From NCBI RefSeq assembly GCF_902833905.1, contig NZ_CADFGP010000027.1, positions 1 through 64,000 of the forward strand: a stretch of DNA of 64,000 nucleotides, read 5' to 3'. A program made the translations under genes and the position numbers. Origin of the DNA: Paraburkholderia tuberum STM678 (GTDB lineage: Bacteria > Pseudomonadota > Gammaproteobacteria > Burkholderiales > Burkholderiaceae). Below the pieces are notes generated by a model. The model made no database searches, was not told the DNA's origin, and saw only the letters and a list, made by a program, of their open reading frames with translations. Each line of letters starts with the position of its first letter. The first letter of the stretch is position 1. Positions 28,183 to 35,607 of this stretch are shown piece by piece.

Positions 28183-29000
28183 TGGACGACTTCCACGACT
28201 TTGACTTCGACACGCTGGCCGTTCGCTCGGGCACCGTGCGCAGCGATTTCAACGAGCACTCGGAAGCGGTCTTCCTGACCTCGAGCTTCGTGTTCGCGAG
28301 CGCCGCGGACGCCGCCGAACGCTTCAGGAACTCCGAGGACTATTTCACGTACTCGCGCTTCTCGAACCCGACCGTGTCGATGTTCCAGGACCGTCTGGCC
28401 GCGCTCGAAGGCGGCGAGGCCTGCATCGCGACGGCTTCGGGCATGGCCGCGATCATGTCGGTCGTGATGTCGACGTTGCAGGCGGGCGATCACCTCGTCA
28501 GCTCGCGGGCGCTGTTCGGCTCGACGCTCGGCATGTTCTCGCAGATCTTCAGCAAGTTCGGCATTACGCGAATGCGCTGTTCGTCGTCGATAGCTGCTTC
28601 TGCAGCCCGGCGTTGCACGGCGCGGACGTCGTCATGCATTCTGCGACCAGGTTCCTCGACGGCCAGGGCCCTGTGCTCGGCGGCGCGCTGGTCGGTTCGA
28701 AGAAAATCATCATGGAAAAGGTGTTTCCGTTCGTACGCAGCGCCGGGCCGACGCTGTCCGCGTTCAACGCGTGGGTACTGTTGAAAGGCATGGAAACGTT
28801 GCTGCTACGCGTCGAGAAGCAGTCGGCGAATGCGCTCGAAATCGCGCGCTGGCTCGACTCGCATCCGGCCGTCAATCGCGTGTTCTATCCGGGGCTCGAA
28901 TCGCATCCTCAGCACGCGCTCGCGATGCGTCAGCAGAAGTTGGGCGGCGCGATCGTATCGTTCGAATTGAAGGGCGACACGCCCGAGCAGATGCGTACGA
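28183..29000 (+). pseudogene. metZ: O-succinylhomoserine sulfhydrylase, disrupted
   Basis: The first 129 residues (MDDFHDFDFDTLAVRSGTVR to SKFGIT) are a normal MetZ start. At 28569 the frame breaks: homology resumes one frame away at NALFVVDSCFCSPAL, and roughly 45-50 residues are missing. Next, PALHGADVVMHSAT has lost about five residues (usually PALQQPLKLGADV). The PLP-Lys block is altered to HSATRFLDGQGPVLGG, where the family has ATKFLDGQG, so the Lys that binds PLP is Arg. After GDTPEQMR (28996) homology stops and the last 70 or so residues are absent. Lesions are judged against remembered relatives. PLP-dependent sulfhydrylation cannot work from this copy. Confidence 0.9.
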
Positions 29001-29097
29001 CAATGTGGGCTCGAAAGCTGACAGGCAGGGCAAAACCTGTGCGCGGCATACAGGGCTTCAAATGGTCTCAAAGCCCTCCGCGCCACCTCCGCCGCGC

Positions 29098-29886
29098 TCA
29101 GTGCCGCAACGCGCGCCACTGCCCGGGCGCCAGCCCGAAACGCCGCGTGAACGCGTGCGTGTAAGCGCTCTGATCGCCGAAACCGATCTCGAGCGCGATA
29201 TCGGTCAACGAAAGACGCGCGTCCGCAAGCAGCGTGATCGACGTGTCGAGCCGCAGCCGCTGCAAATAGCGATGCGGCGTCTCGCCGAACGCATCGATAA
29301 ACAGTTGATGAAAACGCCGCATGCCGAAACCGCAGTGCGCGGCGAGGTCCGCGATCTTCAGCGGCTCGGACAGATGCGCGCGCAGCCAGCGGTCGATGCG
29401 CGCGAAATCGAGGCGAACGCCTTCGCTCTGCACACCGGCTAGTGCCCCGGAATCGGCGACAAGCGCGGCGCCCAGGCGTGCCGCAGCATCCCAATGAAAG
29501 CGACGGTGACCGAAGGCATTACCTTGCGCTTCGCCCACGCCGCCCGCAGCATGCGCGGCAATCGCGTGCACGAGCTGTGCGAGCGACGGATCAACGGCCA
29601 CGGCGCGCGCGCGCTCGAACAACCGCTCGGGCACCGCCAGCGACGCCGCAGGCAAATCGAGCACGAGCTGCCGGTTGGTGCCGACACCCGCATAATCGTG
29701 CCGCGCGCCGGCCGGGATCAGCCATGCGGAGCCGGCGTCGATCTGCTCGGCGACGCCGTCAACCGCCATCACCATTGCGCCGTCGAGCCCCAGCACGACC
29801 TGGTGGAAGTCGTGCACGTCCGACGCTTCGATCGCGCCATAGCAGCGCAGCGAAACGTTGGGGGCGGTGACGGCGGCGTGGCTCAC
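29098..29886 (-). CDS. AraC-family transcriptional regulator, 262 aa
   Basis: C-terminal AraC double helix-turn-helix: LKIADLAAHCGFGMRRFHQL (first helix pair) and LSLTDIALEIGFGDQSAYTH followed by AFTRRFGLAPGQWR (about residues 165-262). The N-terminal half is a cupin-like sensor (DAGSAWLIPAGARHDYAG). The effector is unknown. The gene is convergent with the metZ remnant and lies 19 bases after the FKBP gene, probably co-transcribed with it. Confidence 0.9.
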   Translation of the reverse strand: MSHAAVTAPNVSLRCYGAIEASDVHDFHQVVLGLDGAMVMAVDGVAEQIDAGSAWLIPAGARHDYAGVGTNRQLVLDLPAASLAVPERLFERARAVAVDPSLAQLVHAIAAHAAGGVGEAQGNAFGHRRFHWDAAARLGAALVADSGALAGVQSEGVRLDFARIDRWLRAHLSEPLKIADLAAHCGFGMRRFHQLFIDAFGETPHRYLQRLRLDTSITLLADARLSLTDIALEIGFGDQSAYTHAFTRRFGLAPGQWRALRH

Positions 29887-29905
29887 GACAATACTCAGGC
29901 GTGGC

Positions 29906-30247
29906 TCAGACTTCGAGCAGTTCGACTTCGAACACGAGCGTCGCGTTCGGCGGAATCACCCCGCCCGCGCCGCGCACGCCGTAGCCGAGTTGCGGCGGAA
30001 TGGTCAGCTTGCGCTTGCCGCCGACCTTCATGCCTTGCACGCCTTCGTCCCAACCCTTGATGACCATGCCGCCGTCCAGCACGAACGCGAACGGGTCATT
30101 GCGGTCCTTGCTCGAATCGAACTTCTGGCCGTCGGTCAGCCAGCCCGTGTAATGCACGGTCACGGTCTTGCCGGCCACGGCTTCGGCGCCGGTACCTTCC
30201 ACGAGATCTTCGTACTTCAGGCCGGATTCGGTCGTCACAGTCGACAT
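29906..30247 (-). CDS. FKBP-type peptidyl-prolyl cis-trans isomerase, 113 aa
   Basis: A single cytoplasmic FKBP domain without signal peptide: [59 protein letters not shown] and VFEVELLEV line the proline-binding pocket. GAGGAGC lies just before the ATG. It catalyses prolyl isomerisation and may act as a chaperone. The AraC gene follows on the same strand. Confidence 0.95.
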   Translation of the reverse strand: MSTVTTESGLKYEDLVEGTGAEAVAGKTVTVHYTGWLTDGQKFDSSKDRNDPFAFVLDGGMVIKGWDEGVQGMKVGGKRKLTIPPQLGYGVRGAGGVIPPNATLVFEVELLEV

Positions 30248-30369
30248 GCGTTGCTCCTCAGATCAAAACGTAAAACCGACATTGTAGGCGCGTTGACGTC
30301 GATCGCCGAGTCTGGTCCGGTTCCGCGCATGGCATGCGGATTGCGTCCCGCGTCGCGATTCGGCCTCGA

Positions 30370-30398
30370 CTGGCCGGTCCGAACGGGATGCCTATAAT
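30370..30398 (+). promoter_or_regulatory. Promoter of the histidine-kinase-like gene
   Basis: Perfect TATAAT (30393-30398) with CTGGCC at the -35 position (30370-30375) and a 17-base spacer. It lies 45 bases before GTG 30443. Confidence 0.55.
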
Positions 30399-30442
30399 GA
30401 GGCTTCCCCCCATCATCCAGCATTGCCTGAGAGGACTCGATC

Positions 30443-31264
30443 GTGACTACGTCACCCAACGGGACTGCTGGCGCCCAGCCGGCGTCGGCCGGCTTCGTCA
30501 TCACCGAACGCAGCGCGCTGCTGCGCGCGGAAACCGCGTTGTTCATGCGCGATCACGTGCTGTCGCAGGTGTCGCACGACCTGCGCGGTCCGTTGAATGC
30601 GATTCATAGCTGGGCGTACGTGCTCGAGCGCAAGCTCGACGCGAACGATCCCAATTCGCAGCGCGCGATCACCGGCATTCGCAGCGGCGTCGATCAGCAG
30701 GTGAAGCTGCTCGAGACGATCGTCGATGCGACGCGCGCCGAAACGAAATCGCTCGCGCTCACGTATGAACCCTTTCCGCTGCATCCGCTGCTCGACGAAA
30801 CCGTCGAGGAAGTCCGCGCCGGCCTCGCCCGCGCGCGCGGCGTCGAAGTGCGGCTCGACTCGCAGATCGCCACCGAGCAACTGAACGGAGACCGCGCTCG
30901 GCTCGCCGCCGCGGTGTGGCTGATGCTGACGTTCGCCGTCGAAGCGAGCGCGCGGGGCACCGAGGTCGCACTGGCCGCGCGCGCGGACAACGGCACATGG
31001 CATGCGAGCGTCACGTACGAGCCGAACGAGGCCGCGTTGAACGACGCCGCGCTGCCGCATGTGCTCGAAGCGTTCGCGCGCAAGCAGGCGGGCGAACCGC
31101 ACGAGGCGAAGCGCATCGCGTGGGTGTTCGCGTTGTGCAAACGCGTCGCGGAGGCGCACGGCGGAAGCTTCGAGCAAAGCGATACGACGGAAGCGGACGG
31201 CGTCACCGCGACCCCCGCCACGCTCGTGCTGCGCGTGCCATTCAGCGCGGCGGGGCCGAAATGA
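30443..31264 (+). CDS. Histidine-kinase-like protein with degenerate ATPase domain, 273 aa
   Basis: A HisKA dimerisation domain is clear: VLSQVSHDLRGPLNAIHSWA with the phospho-acceptor His at residue 45 and an acidic partner. The region that should be the HATPase domain (about residues 120-270) has GDRARLAAAVWLMLTFAVEAS, where the N-box Asn is missing. There is no DxGxG (G1) or later Gly-rich lid. Only the end (VAEAHGGSFE, TLVLRVPF) resembles the fold. There is no membrane segment, sensor domain or response-regulator gene nearby. GTG 30443 has GAGAGGA upstream. It may be a phosphotransfer or scaffold protein rather than an active kinase. Confidence 0.75.
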   Translation: MTTSPNGTAGAQPASAGFVITERSALLRAETALFMRDHVLSQVSHDLRGPLNAIHSWAYVLERKLDANDPNSQRAITGIRSGVDQQVKLLETIVDATRAETKSLALTYEPFPLHPLLDETVEEVRAGLARARGVEVRLDSQIATEQLNGDRARLAAAVWLMLTFAVEASARGTEVALAARADNGTWHASVTYEPNEAALNDAALPHVLEAFARKQAGEPHEAKRIAWVFALCKRVAEAHGGSFEQSDTTEADGVTATPATLVLRVPFSAAGPK

Positions 31265-31320
31265 GCGTCGCGCGCGAATGCGTTGGCGCACAATCAAGAA
31301 TTCATCGAGCTTTCAGCCCC

Positions 31321-31326
31321 TATACT
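31321..31326 (+). promoter_or_regulatory. -10 box upstream of the CorC/HlyC-type gene
   Basis: TATACT, with no strong -35. The start would fall near 31333. Confidence 0.35.
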
Positions 31327-31355
31327 GACAACTTTTGTTGCCGGAGCCCGTCGCT

Positions 31356-32699
31356 TTGATCCAGGTTGTCGCTCTTATCGGTGCAATGTTTCTGGTTGCA
31401 CTCAACGGCTTTTTCGTCGCCGCCGAATTCGGTCTGGTCAAACTGCGGCAGACCCGTGTGCAAAGCCTTGCCACCCAGCATGGCATGCGCGGGCGTCTGC
31501 TCGCGAAGGTGCACGGACAGCTCGACGCGTATCTGTCGGCGTGTCAGCTCGGCATCACGCTCGCGTCGCTCGGCCTCGGCTGGATCGGCGAACCGGCGTT
31601 CGCGCAACTGCTGATGCCGCTTTTCACCGTGATCGGCGTCGAGTCCGAGAAGCTGATGCATGGCATTTCACTGTTCTTCGCGTTTTCGTGTATTTCGTTC
31701 CTGCATATCGTGGTCGGCGAACTCGCGCCGAAGTCGCTCGCGATTCGCGAGGCGGAGAAAATTTCGCTGTGGACCGCGACGCCGCTGTACGGTTTCTACT
31801 GGGCCATGTACCCGGCCATCTGGCTGCTCAACACGAGCGCGAACGCGGTGCTGAAGGCCGCGGGGCTCGATACCGACCAGGGTCACGACTCGCGTTACTC
31901 GACCGAGGAACTCAAGCTGATCCTGCGCGGCCGCCGCGCGAACGTCGCGAGCGAACTCGGTGCGTCGACCGGCGCGTACAGCCAGGACGAATGGAACACG
32001 ATCGCGCACTCGCTCGACTTCTCGCGAATGACCGTATCGGACCTGATGCGGCCGTCGCATGAAATGGTGTGCCTGCGGCGCGATCTGCCGTTGCGCGACA
32101 ACATGCAGGTGGTCGCGCGGCACCGCTTCAGCCGCTATCCGCTGTTCGAGGATGCATCCGGCGAACGCGTGGCCGGCATGATCCATCTGAAGGACCTGCT
32201 GCTCGCGCGCCAGGCGGGCAGCACGCTCGACGACCTGTCGCGCTACGTCCGCCCCGTGCAGTACGTGAAGCCGGACATGCCGGCGCTCGAACTGTTCCGG
32301 CGCTTTCGCAAGGGCGCGCCGCACTTCGCGCTGGTCGGCCACAAGAACGCGAAACCGATCGGCTTCCTGACGCTCGACAACCTGCTCGGCGCGCTGGTCG
32401 GGCAGATCCACGATGAATTCCGCCAGGGCGACGCCGACTGGACCCGCATGGACGACGGCACGCTGATGGGCAAGGGCAGCTTGCCGGTGGTGTCGCTCGA
32501 ACGTGCTCTGGGTATCGACATCGATGAAGGCAAGGCCGAATCGGTGGGCGGGCTCGTGATCCAGGCGCTCAACGATCTGCCGAGCGAAGGGCAGCGCGTC
32601 GAGTTCGAAGACTTCGACGTCGTGGTCAAGAAGATGAAGGGACCGCGCATCGTGCTCGTGCGCGTGTATCCGAAGCTGTTCGACGACGAGGGCGGTTGA
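31356..32699 (+). CDS. CNNM/CorC-HlyC family membrane protein (hemolysin-related), 447 aa
   Basis: Domains in order: DUF21 (CNNM) membrane domain with about three helices (residues 1-180, including NGFFVAAEFGLVKLR and HIVVGELAPKSLAI); two CBS domains (about 195-330, including MTVSDLMRPSHEMVCL and HFALVGHKNAKPIGFLTLDN); and a C-terminal CorC_HlyC transporter-associated domain (LGIDIDEGKAESVGGLVIQAL to KMKGPRIVLVRV). The family is linked to Mg/Co efflux or corrosive-metal tolerance. I prefer TTG 31356 with GGAG upstream; TTG 31335 and 31338 are in-frame alternatives. It is convergent with treY. Confidence 0.88.
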   Translation: MIQVVALIGAMFLVALNGFFVAAEFGLVKLRQTRVQSLATQHGMRGRLLAKVHGQLDAYLSACQLGITLASLGLGWIGEPAFAQLLMPLFTVIGVESEKLMHGISLFFAFSCISFLHIVVGELAPKSLAIREAEKISLWTATPLYGFYWAMYPAIWLLNTSANAVLKAAGLDTDQGHDSRYSTEELKLILRGRRANVASELGASTGAYSQDEWNTIAHSLDFSRMTVSDLMRPSHEMVCLRRDLPLRDNMQVVARHRFSRYPLFEDASGERVAGMIHLKDLLLARQAGSTLDDLSRYVRPVQYVKPDMPALELFRRFRKGAPHFALVGHKNAKPIGFLTLDNLLGALVGQIHDEFRQGDADWTRMDDGTLMGKGSLPVVSLERALGIDIDEGKAESVGGLVIQALNDLPSEGQRVEFEDFDVVVKKMKGPRIVLVRVYPKLFDDEGG

Positions 32700-32739
32700 G
32701 GGTCGAGCCAAGCCGAAGCCTCAACCCTTTTTAGCCGCC

Positions 32740-35607
32740 TCAGCTTCGAGGCACCCCATCCTCAACCAACACCGCGACCGGCATCGCGGCGAGCGCGTCG
32801 CGCAGATATAGCAGCCCGTGATCGTCGACTTTCGGCGCGGCGGGGCTCAGCCAATCGAACAGCGCACGCGCCGACAGATCGGGCGGCATTTCGATGGCCG
32901 TATCCGCCCATTGCGCCGGCTCGACGAGCGGCAGACCAGCATCATCGCCAAGCAGTCGCGCGGCCAAACGACTGGCAATCACCACGGCCCACGCATTGCC
33001 ATGCCGCCGCGCGAACGCGATCACACTCGACGCATGCGCGCCGCGCACCGTGAGCGGCAGATACGCGCCCTGACTCAGTAGCTCCGGCAGATGCGCGCGC
33101 AACGCCAGCACGCGCTGGATCACCGCGAGCTTTACGCGCCCGTCGCGCCAGTCCGCCAGAAATTCCGACGGCGGCGTTTGCGTCTGCGGCAGCCACGCCT
33201 CGCGTTTCGCGAAATCGACGGGCCGCCGATTGTCCGGATCGACGAGGCTGAAGTCCCACAGCTCGGTGCCTTGATAAAGATCAGGGATCCCAGGCGACGC
33301 GACGCGCAACACCGTCTGCTGCAGGCTGTTGAGCGCGCCCGCGCGACCAATGCGCTCGACGAACGCCGACAGCTCCTTCAGAAAGGCGTCGCGCCGCTGC
33401 GGCGCAAGAATGCCGAACAGGAATTCGCGGCAGCCGGCTTCGTAGGCTTCGTCGGGCGCAAGCCAGCTGGTTTGCAGCTTCGCCTCGCGCAGCGCCTTCA
33501 ACTGCCATTGCGCGACGCGCTTGGCCAGCTCCTTGACGCCGGCTTCGTCGTCGGCGCGCAGCGGCGGCGGCCAGCAGCCCACCAGCGTTTGATACAGCAT
33601 CGCCTCGGCGGCGGGGCCGGGAGCCCATGCGTCGCTCTTGTCCTGGCTCACGCTGTTGATCGGCGTGCCGTCGAGCGCTCGACGCTGCGGCGCGTTCAAC
33701 GTCGACCATGCACGCAACGTCGCGCCCCATTCGTCGGCGATCTCGCTGAGCACCGCGAGCCGCGCGCGCACATCTTCACCGCGCTTGTGATCGTGCGTGG
33801 CGGTCGCAAGCATCGCATGAGGAAAACGTTGCGCGCGCTCGAGATTGCCCGCATGAAACTGCTCCACCGACAGCGCGAACTCGCCCGGGTCCGAGCCGAC
33901 TTCGTTGCGCGACAGCAGACGGCCGTAGCGATAGCACGCGGTGTCCTCGATCGCCTTGGCGGCGAGCGGCGCGGTCAGCTGCGAAAACAGCGTTTGCGCG
34001 CTGCGCCGGGACGAGCCCGCATGCGGCGACGCTCCGCCGCCTTGCGCCTGCTGCTGCGACTGCGCGCCGGGCCGCGCGGGCGGCGCCTCTTCGGCGCTGC
34101 CGCCGAGCCACGCATTCACGCGCTCGAGCGCCGCATGGTCCGAGCGCGGCAGCGAAGCGCGCGCGCCCGCGAGCGCCTCCTCGAAATAGACGTTGTCGGC
34201 GGCGCTGCGCAGTCCGCCCAGCGGATACATGCGGTACACGGGGAAATGCACGACCAGTTCGGTGAGCACGCGGCGCAGCGCCGGGTACGTGAAGTCGCGC
34301 GTGCTCAGCGAATCGCGTGCGATCCGATGCAGCGCGCGCGCCGCGCGGTCCAGTTCCGCCGAGAAGTTTTCCCCGAGAATCTTGCGCCGCGCCGCGTGCG
34401 CTTCATCGGCGAAGCGCGCGCTGCGGCCGGTGAGCTCGGCCCACGTACCGGCGAGCGGGTCCGCGCCGGCCGGATCGTGCAGCAGCGCGCCGACGTCGTT
34501 CATGAAGTCGTAGCCCGTCGTGCCGTCGACGGGCCAGTCGTCGCGCAACGGCTCGCCACGGCCGAGAATCTTCTCCACCACCACATACGGCGCGGTGTCG
34601 CGCAACTCGCTGAGCCGCTGGCGCAAACGCTGGCAGTATTCGCGCGGCTCGGCGAGCCCGTCGATGTGATCGATCCGCAAGCCGTCGACGAGCCCTTCGC
34701 GATAGAGGCGAAAGATCAGCGCGTGCACCGCCTCGAACACCTCGGGCCGCTCGACGCGCACGCCGGCGAGCGTCGAGATGTCGAAGAAGCGCCGCCAGTT
34801 CACTTCGTCGGAGGCGGTGCGCCACCACGCGAGCCGGAAATGCTGCCGCTCGAGCAGCCGATGCAGCCGGTCGCGCGTGACCGGATCCTCAGGCGCGTAA
34901 GTCTCCAGCACGAACTCGATCGCCGACTCGCCTTCGCGCGCGACGAACTCGCGCAGCGCGTCGCGCGCCTCGGCGGCGCGTGGTTGGTCGGCGGGCTGCG
35001 TGGTGAGCCCCTGAAAGCGATTCGCGAGCGCGCTCAGATCGGCGCGGTCGGCGCCTTGCAGGATCGCCGCGTAATCGACCGGGCAGATCGGGAACACGTG
35101 CGGACCGTAGCCGATATGAAAGCGTCCGCTGTCGGCCGCGAAATGCAGCCCGATGCGGCCCGCCGCCAGTTCTTCGCCGTACGACGCGCCGAGCGTCGGC
35201 AGCAGCACCTTGCCGCGCAGTGCGGGATCGGGCGAATGCCAGTCGACGTCGAAATGACGCGCATACGCGCTGTGGCGGCCCCATTCGAGGATGTCGAGCC
35301 ACCACGCGTTGCTCGACCCGCCGACGCCCATATGATTCGGCACCATGTCGACGATGAGCCCCATGTCGTGCGCGCGCAGCTTGTCGACGAGGTGCTTCAG
35401 GCCCGCCTCGCCGCCGTATTCGGCACTGACCTGGGTGTAGTCGACGGTGTCGTAGCCGTGCATCGAGCCGGGCTCGGCCGTCGTGATCGGCGACGCGTAC
35501 AGGTGGCTGATGCCGAGCGCGGCGAAGTAGTCGATGTGCCGCGCGGCGTCGTCGAACGTGAAGCCTCGATGGAACTGGAGGCGCAGTGTGGAGCGTGGAA
35601 CGGTCAT
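32740..35607 (-). CDS. treY: Malto-oligosyltrehalose synthase, 955 aa
   Basis: Converts the reducing end of alpha-1,4-glucan chains to a trehalosyl unit. GH13 blocks are STLRLQFHRGFTFDDAARHI, ISHLYASPITTAEPGSMHGY, IVDMVPNHMGVG, VDGLRIDHIDGLAEP (nucleophile), VVEKILGRGEPL (acid/base) and the late GIPDLYQGTELWDFSLVDPDN. The length is near the upper end of the family because of an Ala/Gln-rich insert near residue 520. Its ATG overlaps the malQ stop codon (ATGA). It ends the glg/tre operon. Confidence 0.95.
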   Translation of the reverse strand: MTVPRSTLRLQFHRGFTFDDAARHIDYFAALGISHLYASPITTAEPGSMHGYDTVDYTQVSAEYGGEAGLKHLVDKLRAHDMGLIVDMVPNHMGVGGSSNAWWLDILEWGRHSAYARHFDVDWHSPDPALRGKVLLPTLGASYGEELAAGRIGLHFAADSGRFHIGYGPHVFPICPVDYAAILQGADRADLSALANRFQGLTTQPADQPRAAEARDALREFVAREGESAIEFVLETYAPEDPVTRDRLHRLLERQHFRLAWWRTASDEVNWRRFFDISTLAGVRVERPEVFEAVHALIFRLYREGLVDGLRIDHIDGLAEPREYCQRLRQRLSELRDTAPYVVVEKILGRGEPLRDDWPVDGTTGYDFMNDVGALLHDPAGADPLAGTWAELTGRSARFADEAHAARRKILGENFSAELDRAARALHRIARDSLSTRDFTYPALRRVLTELVVHFPVYRMYPLGGLRSAADNVYFEEALAGARASLPRSDHAALERVNAWLGGSAEEAPPARPGAQSQQQAQGGGASPHAGSSRRSAQTLFSQLTAPLAAKAIEDTACYRYGRLLSRNEVGSDPGEFALSVEQFHAGNLERAQRFPHAMLATATHDHKRGEDVRARLAVLSEIADEWGATLRAWSTLNAPQRRALDGTPINSVSQDKSDAWAPGPAAEAMLYQTLVGCWPPPLRADDEAGVKELAKRVAQWQLKALREAKLQTSWLAPDEAYEAGCREFLFGILAPQRRDAFLKELSAFVERIGRAGALNSLQQTVLRVASPGIPDLYQGTELWDFSLVDPDNRRPVDFAKREAWLPQTQTPPSEFLADWRDGRVKLAVIQRVLALRAHLPELLSQGAYLPLTVRGAHASSVIAFARRHGNAWAVVIASRLAARLLGDDAGLPLVEPAQWADTAIEMPPDLSARALFDWLSPAAPKVDDHGLLYLRDALAAMPVAVLVEDGVPRS

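Noticed and set aside
32700-32742. A shared terminator between the convergent CorC-type gene and treY
   Set aside because: Only short GAAGC/GCTTC and GCCTC/GAGGC pairs are present, partly inside treY, with no T run in the right place.
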